A DNA stretch of 64,000 nucleotides from Aspidiotus rigidus. Its lineage: Eukaryota > Arthropoda > Insecta > Hemiptera > Diaspididae. The notes beneath the pieces are model-generated. The model saw nothing but the letters and a program-made list of their open reading frames with translations, was not told the DNA's origin and ran no database searches. The stretch covers positions 8,781,501 through 8,845,500 of the forward strand of contig JAVHKY010000054.1 in assembly GCA_035079385.1 (NCBI GenBank). Direction: 5' to 3'. Shown here piece by piece: positions 12,086-23,613 of the stretch. Both the position numbers and the translations under genes were made by a program. Numbering within the stretch: the first letter of the stretch is position 1; every line of letters begins with the position of its first letter.

Positions 12086-12919
12086 ATGAATGAAGAGATC
12101 ATCAAAAAATTTCAGAAGATGTTGGAAGAAGAAACCAAGAAAATTAAGAAAAGTATCGACAAAGCTAAAGAAGAAATAAAAGAAGAAAATAAAAACGAAA
12201 TAAACGACTTGAAGGAGAAAATGGACTCGCCCACGGAAATGTTCGAAAATACTCGGGCTGAGATAAACGTACTTAAGGAAGAGAACGACTGGCTGCATCA
12301 GAGATTAGACGCTGTGGAACAATACAGTCGCGTTTCTAACATAATCGTTCATGGGATCGAAGAGAATAAAGACGAAACCGAAGATGACCTGTTGGAGCTG
12401 GTCAAGGAAGTTGGAAAATCTTTGGGTGTCGAGCTTAATCAAGGAGATATAAGTATTCTACATCGCATGCCTAAGCCAAACATAAAGGGAATCCGTCCGG
12501 TGATTGTTCAGCTGACGAACAGAATGAAAAAAATACGATTGGTCAAAAATTCGAAAGGATGTAAATTGGACGCTGGAACTGCGGTATGCAGTCACCTAAC
12601 GAAAAAAACGTACGAGTTATTTGATATAGCGAGAGAATTGAGAAATGAAGAGTTGGTAAAATTTGCGTGGGAAAGTGATTGTAAAATCTTCGTACGAAAG
12701 GATGAAAGCAGCCCGGCGATAAGGATTATCGCTGAAGAGAAAATACACAAAATCAGAGAAGACGCCGAGAAAGCGAAGAATCAAGGAATAAGAAGAAGCA
12801 GCAGAGAAGATATCGGATCCAATGATAACATCAAAAAACTCGAACGGCGAAATCAAGTCATAGGAGCAAGAACGCGCAGCGGGAACAGCGGGAAAGCTAC
12901 CAATAGTCATAGAACCTAA
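12086..12919 (+). CDS. LINE ORF1 protein, 277 aa
   Basis: It starts at ATG 12086 and stays open to TAA at 12917-12919. Residues about 1-85 are charged and Lys/Glu-rich with heptad-like spacing, a likely coiled coil for trimerisation. RLDAVEQYSRVSNIIVHGI follows, a hallmark of LINE ORF1 proteins, then ISILHRMPK and RPVIVQLTNRMKK, which fit the RNA-binding domain. The C-terminus is basic. By family knowledge it binds element RNA as a chaperone in a ribonucleoprotein. It is intact here although its partner ORF2 is broken. No CCHC knuckle is visible. Confidence 0.85.
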   Translation: MNEEIIKKFQKMLEEETKKIKKSIDKAKEEIKEENKNEINDLKEKMDSPTEMFENTRAEINVLKEENDWLHQRLDAVEQYSRVSNIIVHGIEENKDETEDDLLELVKEVGKSLGVELNQGDISILHRMPKPNIKGIRPVIVQLTNRMKKIRLVKNSKGCKLDAGTAVCSHLTKKTYELFDIARELRNEELVKFAWESDCKIFVRKDESSPAIRIIAEEKIHKIREDAEKAKNQGIRRSSREDIGSNDNIKKLERRNQVIGARTRSGNSGKATNSHRT

Positions 12920-12989
12920 TCTCCAAAAACACCGAACTCCTCAACCACCTCCCCAAGCCGGATTTCAGTCACCGTGGGGAGAAACGACT

Positions 12990-15903
12990 GTGTACCCCCC
13001 AACAAATATGGTAAGCAAAAATTAAAATCACAATTAAAACTAACCCCCCAGAAATTTTTAGAATTGAACGTAATTTCTTTCAACTGTTGAGGGCTGGCAA
13101 ATGAAGAGAGATTATATGAATTTGAAAGAGCATGGGATAAAGTTAAATGGGACATTATAGGCATTGGAGAATTAAGGAGGAAAGGGGAAAGTTTGATAAA
13201 AAGAAAAAATGGGAACTATTTATTCTACTATGGTCAAACAAAAGGATACAGAGGTATTGGCTTTTACGTGAATGAAAAAATAACCGATAGGGTACTAGAA
13301 GTAAATGGAATTTCGGAAAGAATTGGAATACTTAGACTAAAAATTGAAAATAAAGTAAATATAATGATCATGCAAGTTTATGCGCCGACGATGGAGGCAG
13401 AGGAGAGTGAAAAAGATGCTTTTTACGACTTACTAAGGAAAACCTACTATCAGGAAAAAGAATATTATAATATATTGATGGGAGACTGGAATGCAAAAGT
13501 AGGAGGCAAAGAACAGGAAGAATCTTCAGTAGGGGAATATGGTCTAGGCATAAGAAATGAAAATGGAGAGAGACTCATTCAATTGGCAACAGAACTGAGG
13601 ATGAAAGTAGCGAATACATTTTATCGGAAAAGGAAAAATCGGAAATGGACTTGGGTCTCCCCGGATGGCAATACAAAAAACGAGATTGACCACTTTCTAA
13701 CAGAAAATATGAACGTAGTAAAAGACGTAGACTGCATATCATCCTGCAAATTCCCGTCGGATCATAGACCGATTAGATGTAGAATCCAAATACCCAAAAG
13801 AAGTAGCTATAATAACCATAGAAAAAAACAAACTAAAATGGAAGCGATAAATAATAAAGAAATCCCCCCAAGTAACGTTCAGGAAGCTGAAGACTACTTA
13901 TGGAGTAAAGTAAACGAATCAATATTTGCCAATATAGAAAAACTATCATCAACCGATGTACAAGAGTATTATAACGAAATAGTGGAAACCTTGAGTCAAA
14001 CTCAAAAGAAATTTGGAATGAAGAGGAGTGAAATCAAAACGGAAGATAAACTGAGAAAAAATACGAAAGACCTAATTAATAGAAGGGAAGAGCTTAGGAA
14101 GAAAACTTGCAAAAAATATAGAGAAAAAATAGAATTAACAGAGCTTTATAAACTAACTAGAAGGGAAATAAGAAAAGATATTAATGATTATAATAATCGG
14201 ATAATTAAAGATATAATGAAGGAAAACTGGTCGATCAGGAAAATGAGGAAGGAATTGAGGGAAGGAGTAGGTCTAATAACAAATTTAAAAGACAAAGAAG
14301 GAAAACAGAAGGGAAAGAGAGAAGAGATATCAAAAATAGCCACAAACTTTTAGGAAAATTTGTATAGGAAAAGAGACAGTAAAACAGTAGGAAGAAATCG
14401 GAAAAATGAAGAACTGACGCCTCCAATACAGGAAAACGAGATTGAAGCTGCGATTAAGAAACTCAAACATAATGTGAGTCCTGGTCCCGATAAAATTTCA
14501 AACGAAACGATTAAAACATTGTCAGAAATACTTATCCCGATCATTTTAAAAATTTTCAACGCCATTCTCAATAATAGACAAGTACCCTACCAATGGAAAA
14601 TTGCAGAAATAATAATTCTTTACAAGAAAGGAGATAGGAATCAGATTAAAAATTACCGACCAATAAGCCTTGAATCTAACTTCTGCAAAATTTTCACTAA
14701 AGTACTAAAAAATCGTATATATATAGGCAACTAGATGAAAATCAGGGGAGGGAACAAGCAGGTTTTAGAAGTGGGTATTCAACAATGGATCATATTTTTA
14801 CAATAAATCAACTAATTGAAAAGTCAAACGAATACAACATGGAATTGAATCTGCTTTTCATAGACTTCTCTAAAGCGTTTGACTCAGTAGACCACGATAT
14901 AATTTGGAGATCGATAGCAAATCATGGTATTTCAGAAACAATTATCAAAACATTGGAGGATTTGTATGATGAGGCAATAGCTTATATTAGAACAGACCAA
15001 AAAGGCCCAAATATAAAAATAGAAAGAGGCGTTAGGCAAGGAGATCCGCTTTCACCAAATCTTTTCAACTGTGTATTGGAGGAAATCTTCAGAAAAATGA
15101 ATTGGGAAAATAGGGGAGTCAAAATAAATAGGGAATATCTAACCAATATTTAAGATTTGCTGACGACGTGGTCCTGATAAGTAATGACATACAAACACTT
15201 CAGATCATGGGAGAAGAATTTATAGAGGCAAGTGGGGAGACTGGGTTGGAACCAAATTGGAGTAAAACTTTTCTATTATCGAACAGTAAGGGTGAAGAGC
15301 CATTAGTTATAAAAGGGGAAAAATAGAATCGATCAATGAAACAATATACTTAGGTCAAACAATCTCATTTACAGAAAGATTAAATAAAGAACTGTCTAGA
15401 AGAATCAACCAAGCTTGGAAAAACTACTGGAGCTTGAAAGATATATATAAAGGAAAAATGAGTATTAGAACAAAGGTAAAAGTGTTAGAAAGTTGTACCA
15501 TTCCGGTTCTTACCTATGGGGCACAGACTTGGGCATTAACTAATAAGCAAAGAGAACGATTAAGGGTAACGGTTAGGGGAATGGAACGAAGTATGATGGG
15601 AATAAGAAAAAAGACAGAAGGAAAAATATAGAAATGAGGGAGGAGTCAGGATTGAAAGACGTGGGGAAAACAGTTCGAAAACTTAAATGGAATTACGCTG
15701 GTCATCTTGCAAGGGAGGGAAATCAAAAATGGAATAAAATAATAAACGAATGGACACCCTGGGACAAGAAACGAAGCAGAGGTAGACCAGTTTCACGGTG
15801 GAGGGATGATATAGTTAGGTTAACGGGGATTATGTGGGAAAGAACAGCCCAAAACAGAGAAGCATGGAAAAAATCGGGGGAGGCCTATGCCCTAAGGGGT
15901 TGA
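12990..15903 (+). pseudogene. LINE ORF2: APE endonuclease and reverse transcriptase (broken)
   Basis: The endonuclease starts near 13058 (LNVISFNC), meets TGA at 13088-13090 where Arg is expected, and continues with GLANEERLYEFERAW. Catalytic landmarks GDWNAKVG (about 13480) and PSDHRPI (about 13757) are present. An in-frame TAG at 14351-14353 precedes the RT. RT motifs are SPGPDKIS, NYRPISL, FIDFSKAFDSVDH (motif A), GVRQGDPLSP (motif B) and RFADDVVLI (catalytic, near 15155). A TA gain near 14716, an AT gain near 15145, an A loss near 15323 and an indel near 15629 shift the frame. The C-terminal frame (15634-15903) ends with WNYAGHLAREG and GRPVSRWRDDI. Confidence 0.9.
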
Positions 15904-15975
15904 GTAGTTCGGTGGATTGGATAAATTATTTATAAGAAATATTATTGTAAAAAAACGAGCTACGTAATAAAGGCT

Positions 15976-16085
<110 letters not shown>

Positions 16086-16288
16086 GTTTTTATTCTTTTT
16101 TGCATTTTTTGTTTTTTGTTTTTGTTTTTTTGTTTTTTTGTTTTGTTTTTGTTTTGTTTTGTTTTTTTTTTTTCTCCTCTTCCCAGGTTTTGTTTTTGCT
16201 CGCATGTCTGTAGTAATTATAGTAATAATCCTCCTCCGCTCGCCCTGAAAAAAAAGTATAGGGCATAGGAGGCAGTATTATTATTATA

Positions 16289-16351
<63 letters not shown>
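16086..16351. repeat. T/G-rich low complexity and second (ATT)n
   Basis: TTTTTG-type low-complexity sequence at 16086-16180 is followed by a second ATT run of about 25 units at 16276-16351. A reading frame through it gives poly-isoleucine and is not a gene. Confidence 0.85.
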
Positions 16352-18536
16352 CTAGCACTGGTATTAAGCCTAATATAATAGCTAGTATAAACTACAAATA
16401 GTATAAAGTTCATCAGGAAAGTTCTAATCAAGTCTCAAAGTTTCAATGCCTGAATCTTAGAAGCAGGAACCAAGATAACATGTGTGTAGTTCGTGTTGCC
16501 TATGTGGGTGGTTATATTATTAATAATAGAAACACGCATGGACGTGAAGGGTTCCAGGGGTAAAATCAATTGACGAGTAAGTTCATGCAACAATCCTTGA
16601 TAAATTTCAATTCAACTTTTACATTCTCTTACTGTCCTTCAAATAACGTTCGAGTTAGTAACTTTAGTTAGTGCATTAGAGTCGTGCCTGTTTTATAATG
16701 CGATAAGTTACTTATTTATGAAGAAAAAGTCATTAAATTTAAAACATTGTTTTCTATAATATTATTGTGATATGAACAAAAAAGGCTGTATTATTTTTGT
16801 CCCGTACTTAAATTCGATAGATTTGAAAAATACAAATGTATTTAGAACGTGAGTGGGAAAAGTTTATAAGAATTGTACCTAACAAAATTTCCAATTGAAA
16901 TGCTTAAATGTTGGAAATAGAGAAATTTGGGAATGTCCGTCAGTCACAGTAGAAGCATGACCTGTAAGGAGAAGAGATTTTACGGACCAAAATTTACTTA
17001 GGATTTCAGCAAGTTAAAGAGATTTGTGGACCTGTGAAAATTTCTGAGAACTGTGGTTTAAAAGTATATTTGAGGAAGAACGATTTTCAAGTATAAAGTC
17101 TGTCAAAAGAAGATCGAGGTACGTATGAGAATAGTTGATCAATTCTGAAGTTTTTGAGCTCCAGAAGGTGAAGAGCGTGTACCTAAGGCAGAGCCAGTAG
17201 AATTTTGGTTATAGTTTCAAATACTCGAGTATAAAACGAAAAACAAAACTTATTTTGTGGACCTAAGAAATTTGTTGGCACTGTGCTCCAAATATTTCTT
17301 GGGAAAATACCATTAAGGTGTTTGCGTAATTTATTTACTATGGTTTATTTTTTGGGATGGTCGAAGTTAGACGAAGACGTTGAAAAATAGTTGATTGATT
17401 GTCAAGCTTCAAGTTTTTGTTGGAAGGTAAAGGTGGGAGAGGATAGACTTAAGTCATCAATCGTGGGTGACGGAAGCCAAAGGAGGCAGAAACTTGGATC
17501 GATTAGAAGAGGGGTTATTTCAATATTGAGTCATTGGAAAGAACTCACGAGGATAGATACATTCATTGTAAAATTTTTCTTAAGGTATATTTGACAGGCA
17601 GGGGGCGGGGGAGTAAAATGAGCTAGAAGGCGTGATTTCTTTTAACTGAAGCAAAGACCGTGAAATCTTGGAAATTTTGGTTGTTGACAAAGGTTTTGGA
17701 TTTGTTGAAGGAGATATTACAGAACTCACAAAAAAAGTTGATCGTTGAAAAAAATTGTTGGTGTAGTGTACTTTATGATGGGCACGCGGGGGGTCGGGTG
17801 AATGGGAATTTGTGACTTGGGTGACTGAAGCTTATCCACAGCGTGCATCATAGTTGGGAGACGACTAGGGTTGGGAAAAGATTCTATGTGGGGAAGTTTG
17901 TAGTTAGTCAGTTAGTGTCACAGCTGATGCCGCGACCCACGGAGTTTTTGTTAGAATTGATTGTTCAAGATGATGCGCATAGCCGGAGGCAGTGTTATGA
18001 AATGAGTGGCAACATAAGTTGTTAATTATTTCTGTGATGACTTTTTCTTATTCATACTCGTGCTAAGAATATTTGGACGATTTGATTTTATTGACGAACT
18101 ACTCCACTGCAATTCGCAATGTGTTTTGCTACAGAATCTTACAAAAGAGAGAAAACACCAAGTTGATAGAAGAAGAATAGAACTTTTTAAATTCAATGGG
18201 TTTGTGGCATTGGTCAGAGAGTAGGTTTAGATTATATTAAATGAGTGATCATGACTCATGAACAATTAGACACATGAAGATGCGTGAACGTGCAAATTTC
18301 TGCGTTGGAATATTGGCAGGACGGGATAATAAGAGTACGAGAGATAGAATTGGGCCGGACGCAAATTTTAAATTAGGGTAGGGGTAGAGAAAAGACATGA
18401 AACATGTCAAAAATGAAAACGAAAAAAAAAAAAAAAAATCAAAAACAAAGAAATGAGTTGGATAAAATCTCATACTTTCAAAAACAACTGTATGATAGTC
18501 CGTCTGACCGTTCTACTGGACCGATTTGCTCATTTT
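16352..18536. other. No gene seen
   Basis: Single-copy-looking DNA with a poly(A) run near 18424. No domain, RNA gene or terminal repeat was recognised. Confidence 0.45.
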
Positions 18537-18844
18537 AACAGGGAACCTGTTCTATGGCGGGTTTTTTGAAAATTTTGACGTGCGCCGTCCGGCGAAAAAC
18601 TTGGAAAAATTTCGACTTCCAAACTATATATGATAGGAGGGTGACTTAGAACAATTTTGGCTCTCGAGCTATGTACAATATTTCCAATTCCCCCTCCTAT
18701 CATATATATCTTGGAGGTCGAAATTTTTTTAAGTTCCTCTCCTGCCATATATAGCTCGAGAGTCGAAATTTTTCCGAGTCTCCCTCCTATCATATTACAA
18801 TTTCACTCATAGGCTAACTTCGTTAAGGGAGCCGTCGTTTTTTT
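18537..18844 (+). mobile_element. Palindromic-end element, short copy M
   Basis: It starts AACAGGGAACCTGTTCTATG after a T-run and ends with GGCTAACTTCGTTAAGGGAG, GCCGTCG and seven T. Start and end match copies H1 and H2. Only about four diverged minisatellite units remain, some inverted, and the inner ACAGGTTCCCTG partner near the 3' end is missing. Confidence 0.75.
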
Positions 18845-19460
18845 ATATTCATTCGTTTGGCTTCCAAAGTGATCGATCAAGTATCGGCGACCGCCTCATT
18901 TAAGGCATTCTCGAGTTTTCCTGAACTGAGTTTTACCCACGTCTATACTCGAATATTGAAATAAATCTAGTAAAACTTTATACAATTCGCCAGTCACTTG
19001 TATTGGACGGATCGCCGTCTGTTTTGTTGGCGGGGAGAAGGTCATTCTCAGAAAACGGCAACCGCTTCCGACTTTTGTGACGTCATGATTTAAAAAAAAT
19101 TTTCTCTGATAATGATGATGATAGAAGAGGAACTCTGAAGAATTTCGACCTTTCTTGGACTCAGACTATTTTTACCGCTGGAACTTTGGGAGGGGGGGAT
19201 GAAATTGGATGATTTTGCCGATTTGGATTTTTAGCTGGACTCCACATAGAGTGCGATAAATTTTTTGAAATACTTCTCACCCATAGAATATGTTCCTTGT
19301 TAAAATTTAGACTTCCGAGCTGGAGATTGTTCTATGACGTCATTAGATAGTGACGTCATAAGGACTGATCTATTAAGCCACCAGATCGTGACGTCGTATG
19401 GATTGATCTATGACGTTATTCATCAGATTGCAACTTGGAAGATGAATTTAGGTATTTTTC
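18845..19460. repeat. Fragments of palindromic-end family and TGACGTCA repeats
   Basis: GTTCCTTGTTAAAA near 19292-19305 is a reversed AACAAGGAAC-type 5' end. Sequence near 19035-19090 repeats the TCAGAAAACG..CCG theme. TGACGTCA-like palindromes cluster at 19335-19425. No gene is present. Confidence 0.5.
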
Positions 19461-19712
19461 TCGGAATCGCCGTTAAATTTTAATTTCAAATCAAGTAAAA
19501 TACGGATTGAGAATTCCGGTTAATTGGTCAATTTTTGGCACATTTGGGTCCATAACTCTGTTCAAAAAAGTCGTAAAAAGTTGGGTAGGGTCGTAAATCG
19601 AAGAGAAAATTGAGATACAAATTTCCTAGCGTTTTGCGTTTTCACGCTAGAGCAGATTTAGTGCAAACTCCCATTCAACTGGTCACATCATTTTGGTCCA
19701 CTCGGTATGCCT
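19460..19712 (-). mobile_element. Family T, solitary end
   Basis: Reading leftward from 19712, the sequence GAGTGGACCAAAATGATG and the following about 170 bp match the ends of the inverted-repeat family at 28178, 36434, 37298 and 51594. No partner end was found nearby, so this is a truncated copy. Confidence 0.65.
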
Positions 19713-20903
19713 TGTAAAAATTTCCACAAAGCTTCCGACTGCACATCAATCTAACTTTCAAAAGATAGTGGTCGCAAAGTATAAGAAAAGTAATTTGTTC
19801 CGTTAGGACTCTACCACTTTGTCAACACGTCACACCATTTACTCAGAGAGAATTCCCTCCTTTCGCCGCAGACACATCCATCTGATTATCATCATTAACT
19901 GCTTTTACCACTTCCTATATTGAAAATGAAGATTCTGCATCGAATAGCTCGAATAGCATTCAATGAAAGGAAAGTGTACATGCTATCCCCGTTGACTGAT
20001 TTGTTCGCGAGATACCTTATTATAATTCAGCGTCAGTTCAAAGGATCGCGCACAATTACAGATTCCAGGCAAAATGAAAGTTCACGTACATACGTGAAAA
20101 CCGACGAGCCAGCGACACGACTTCCAATCGATCTCTCGACAAATTATTCGCAATACGAGCGGCATTTGCAGGTGTTTGAACGTGATGCATAATCGAACAA
20201 GCTACAGGACCACAGGACGTGCCTTAACTCGATGCAAGTTATCATTTCACGCTCTACATTTCGATTTTTTAGTTTCCAATTTTTTTTTTTTTTTCCAGTA
20301 TGAGCTTAATCGTCACTCGTGCATATTAACCGTGCCAGGTATATTAGCGCGACGTGTATTAATATATTCAGAGTACGTTTCCATGTCTCTGACACCTTAT
20401 ATGGTCAGCAACCCCGACTAGGTTTTGTGCTGCAATTTCCGTTTGTTGTGCTTTAACGCGTTTCAGATTCTCCACTCGGCTATCGACTATGCCACCCGTT
20501 TGCATGGTATTTGTACATAATTGATAATCTCATCGGTGTGCGTGCGAGTGCGACCTGTTTAAACACTGTTGAACCGCGTCGTAATAGCGACTTGTTCGAT
20601 GTAATGATTCAGTCTTAAATTTTTCACGAACCGACATGTCCGTTTGTGGACACTCCCACGCGCTACGCTATTTATTCAACATCAAACTTTTCCTCCACAT
20701 CTCTTCAGAAAGGAGATGATTTGTAAGAAGGGGATATTGATTTCTATGGAAGTCGAATCTTGAGTCTTCTTAAACCCGAAACAAAGATTTGTTAGTTCTC
20801 ACGAGTGGGAGAAAAGAAGCTACAGGTCATAAACTCAGGCAGACGACTCATTTTTCAAACGTGGCCAACTGACTCAGAACTGCCTTCAAATTCAATGAAC
20901 AAT
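19713..20903. other. No gene seen
   Basis: Single-copy-looking DNA. The frames at 19920-20192 and 20176-20421 carry no recognisable domain. Confidence 0.4.
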
Positions 20904-20916
20904 TCTTTAAAAATTG
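20904..20916 (+). repeat. 13-bp target-site duplication, left
   Basis: TCTTTAAAAATTG here is repeated exactly at 23677-23689 on the far side of the Penelope-like element. Confidence 0.9.
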
Positions 20917-21087
20917 AATCGATACGTTGTTCTAATTTATGGTTATTCATATTACACAAGAGGAGTGTACACCCGAAGGTGTAGCAAATGCTGATTTTCT
21001 TGTGGTTCAATATAATTTGCTACACCTTCGGGTGTACACTCCTCTTGTGTAATATGAATAACCATAAATTAGAACAACGTATCGATT
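20917..21087. repeat. 73-bp perfect inverted repeat at Penelope 5' end
   Basis: Arms 20917-20989 and 21015-21087 are exact reverse complements with a 25-nt spacer. The right arm overlaps the 63-bp terminal direct repeat. Confidence 0.95.
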
Positions 21088-21716
21088 CGATAAATAACGC
21101 TGGTGTGGCGTATCTAATGTTCTTGTTCCGAAAGTTTCGGGTCCAGCGCGTGTCGTATTCTTCTCATATTTCGTTCTTGCGCAAGTGTCTTCAATACCAC
21201 CTTAGACCAAATTTTGTGAAATTTCGTTTCTATTCGGATTGCGATTCCACTACAAAAAAGTTGGAAGATTACATTACGGTCAAATGGATCAGAACGGAAC
21301 TGAAGAGCTGGTATGGGCAGCTTAACGTCACAACACGACTTAATCTGCTGGTTCACTCAAGGCTTTCATGCCTCCTTCACCCTGGTGAGTTAGATTCATT
21401 TATAGTATCCGTTAATGGTGACTGTCGCGATTTTGAACGAAATTTAAGAGAAAAGAAAACTCGTAAACTTGCCTCCCTCCAGAATTTAAAAGCTACGGCT
21501 GAGAAAAAAGACCGTCCTGGAGATAATTTAACCCAGAAATTCCAGCCACGCATTATTAACTATAGTAAAGTTCAGTTTAATAGTGATGAGTTATACCTGT
21601 TGGAGAAAGGGTTGAAATTTGGTCTCCCTCCCCTTAAGAACCAAGAGACACTGGCTAACGTAGTAGCTGACCTGACAGTCAAAATTGGACCGGGAGTGAA
21701 TATCCAAAAAAAGTAG
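20988..21716 (+). CDS. Penelope-like protein, N-terminal segment (243 codons with the stop)
   Basis: The frame opens at ATG 20988 in the terminal repeat spacer. A more realistic start may be the ATG at 21051-21060 (MNNHKLEQRID). It is basic and includes FRKFRVQRVSYSSH and ELYLLEKGLKFGLPP; the latter is the conserved segment just before the RT core of Penelope proteins. It ends at TAG 21714-21716 after a run of A. The downstream RT frame is in the same phase only six nucleotides further on, so both belong to one original protein of roughly 820-840 residues. Either the stop inactivates this copy or it is read through. Confidence 0.85.
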   Translation: MLIFLWFNIICYTFGCTLLLCNMNNHKLEQRIDSINNAGVAYLMFLFRKFRVQRVSYSSHISFLRKCLQYHLRPNFVKFRFYSDCDSTTKKLEDYITVKWIRTELKSWYGQLNVTTRLNLLVHSRLSCLLHPGELDSFIVSVNGDCRDFERNLREKKTRKLASLQNLKATAEKKDRPGDNLTQKFQPRIINYSKVQFNSDELYLLEKGLKFGLPPLKNQETLANVVADLTVKIGPGVNIQKK

Positions 21717-21722
21717 TCCCAA

Positions 21723-23519
21723 ATGGTTTGCAACACTACCCTCCCCCGCATAAGTAATGCCTGTAGTGAGGTGATTAAAGGATTAAAGAGGAAGGTGAGG
21801 GAGGAGGGCTTAATCCTTACTAAGGCGGATAAAAGCAACGCCGTAGTGATTATGGATAAGTCCTCTTATGTATCTGGGGTTCATGAAGTGCTGGAACAAT
21901 GTGGCGCTAAGGAGAATAGCCTCTTCTGTTTCCCCAGTTTTGTCAAAGAGGTGAGGAACACTATTAATAATTGTAGTGTGATTATTAAGAGTCCTCGGAC
22001 AAAGAAAGCTCTCTTGGAGCCTAACCCGGTTCCTCCCCTCCTATATGGATTACCCAAAGTAAATAAAAAAGATGTACCAATGCGGCCGGTAGTGTCATTT
22101 TTCTCGTCGCCAACTTATTTGTTAGCTAAATTTATTGATAGATGGTTCAAATCGCGAGTAGATTATACCTCCCCTCACTCAGTATTAAACTCAGGTTCGT
22201 TAACGGAGAGGTTGAAGGATATAAGCCTCCCTGAGGAAACGATTTTATGTTCCTTTGATGTGGTGGGATTATTTCCTCACATCCCAAAGGCTGTCGCAAT
22301 CCAACATATGGGCGAATTACTTGTAAAAACTGGTGTCCACCATGAGGAATTGGTAGAATTCTTCGACCTTCTGAGAGTTTGTTGGACTCCCAATTTTTGT
22401 AAATTTGAGGGAACATTTTTCGAATTCCCGGAAGAAGTGGGGATCCCTATTGGGTCCCCTTTGGGCTCATTAATATCAGAGGTTTTCATGTCCAGATTTG
22501 AAGTCGAATTGTTTTCTTCGGGCCAGGTACTTCTAAATTATGTCTTTTACTGGCATAGGTATGTAGACGACATATTGTGCGCGTGGACTGGCCCAGTGGA
22601 ACTCCTTAGTGAGTTCCTTTCTCACTTAAATGGCCGATATCCTTTCATAAAATTCACTCTGGAAGTTGGCGGATTATTAATAAATTTCTTGGATTTGTCC
22701 ATATTTATTAGAGATGGCGTCCATGAATTTGGTATTTATAGAAAAGAAACTTCGACTGATATAACAATCCATGGGTCATCTTTCTGTCCCGCTGCACACA
22801 AGATCGCTACCTTCAATAGTTTGATACATCGATTGACTAGTATTCCCTTGAGTCAGGATGCTTTCCAGAAGGAACTAGGGACGATTAAGTACCTGGCCAG
22901 AGTGAACCAAGTTCGAGTGGACATTGATTTAATGGTCCGAAGGAGGCTTACGAGAAAATGCCTCGATTCTACCACCTCCCTCCCTAGGGATTTGCATAAC
23001 AGTAGAAAACGTTGGATTAAACTCCCTTACTTGGGCAGGTTTTCGTTGAAGTTGGGCAGGTTACTCGGTCCCTTTGGGTTCCGGCCGGCGTTTTATAATG
23101 TCAATACTGTAAAAAGTTTATTTGTGAAATTGAAGGACCCGATTCCTTCAGTCGAGCGGAGTGGGGTATACAGTATAGCCTGCAACGATTGCCCAGGTAT
23201 TTATATAGGGATGACTGGGCGTCAGCTCCAAATAAGAATTGAGGAGCATAAAAAAGCGTGGGAGAAGGGAAATTTGGGTGATTCGGCTTTTGCTGATCAT
23301 CTACTCGAGAATGGCCATAAATTCAAGGAAGGCTCTGGTATCCTCCTCCATAAGGAGAACTCATATTTTAAACGGTTGGCTTTAGAAAAAATAGAAATCA
23401 TACGACACCGGAATAACGAAGACTTCACGGTTTTAAACAGGTTCATTCCTGAAGAGGGTCTGATTGAGCTAGTATATGAGAATGATTCAAACTTCGATGA
23501 CTCGCTGGTTAAATCATGA
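21723..23519 (+). CDS. Penelope-like RT with GIY-YIG endonuclease, 598 aa
   Basis: RT landmarks in order: LTKADKSNAVVIMDK (about residue 35), PPLLYGLPKVNK (about 103), RPVVSFFSSPTYLLAKF, SFDVVGLFPHIP (motif A), GIPIGSPLGSLISEVFM (about 240) and the catalytic YVDDILCAW (about 280). The C-terminus carries the GIY-YIG nuclease: SGVYSIACNDC, then GIYIGMTGRQLQIRIEEH (about 480-515). By family knowledge the nuclease nicks the target and the RT, related to telomerase, copies RNA there. Both catalytic centres look intact. It is separated from its N-terminal part only by TAG at 21714. Confidence 0.95.
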   Translation: MVCNTTLPRISNACSEVIKGLKRKVREEGLILTKADKSNAVVIMDKSSYVSGVHEVLEQCGAKENSLFCFPSFVKEVRNTINNCSVIIKSPRTKKALLEPNPVPPLLYGLPKVNKKDVPMRPVVSFFSSPTYLLAKFIDRWFKSRVDYTSPHSVLNSGSLTERLKDISLPEETILCSFDVVGLFPHIPKAVAIQHMGELLVKTGVHHEELVEFFDLLRVCWTPNFCKFEGTFFEFPEEVGIPIGSPLGSLISEVFMSRFEVELFSSGQVLLNYVFYWHRYVDDILCAWTGPVELLSEFLSHLNGRYPFIKFTLEVGGLLINFLDLSIFIRDGVHEFGIYRKETSTDITIHGSSFCPAAHKIATFNSLIHRLTSIPLSQDAFQKELGTIKYLARVNQVRVDIDLMVRRRLTRKCLDSTTSLPRDLHNSRKRWIKLPYLGRFSLKLGRLLGPFGFRPAFYNVNTVKSLFVKLKDPIPSVERSGVYSIACNDCPGIYIGMTGRQLQIRIEEHKKAWEKGNLGDSAFADHLLENGHKFKEGSGILLHKENSYFKRLALEKIEIIRHRNNEDFTVLNRFIPEEGLIELVYENDSNFDDSLVKS

Positions 23520-23575
23520 TCTTCTTGTTAACTCCCTCTGTTTTTGTTGATGTTGGATTCAGCCGCTTTCGTTTA

Positions 23576-23613
23576 CGCTCCGATGATGGTTGTTTAACCG
23601 AAAACGTTTAGCG
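23576..23613 (+). ncRNA. Candidate hammerhead-ribozyme-like motif
   Basis: CGCT (23576-23579) can pair with AGCG (23610-23613) as stem I. CCGATGA (23580-23586) sits where CUGAUGA is expected. GGTT-GTTT-AACC (23588-23599) forms stem II and GAAA follows at 23600. AACGTT (23603-23608) could form a minimal stem III. The core has U4 replaced by C and one bulged T, so activity is doubtful. Hammerheads are known in Penelope terminal repeats. Confidence 0.35.

Noticed and set aside
12065..12910. Minus-strand frames opposite LINE ORF1
   Set aside because: Antisense shadows of the real ORF1 coding frame.
16090..16431. Minus-strand frame with a poly-isoleucine tract
   Set aside because: Product of the (ATT)n and T/G-rich low-complexity tracts.
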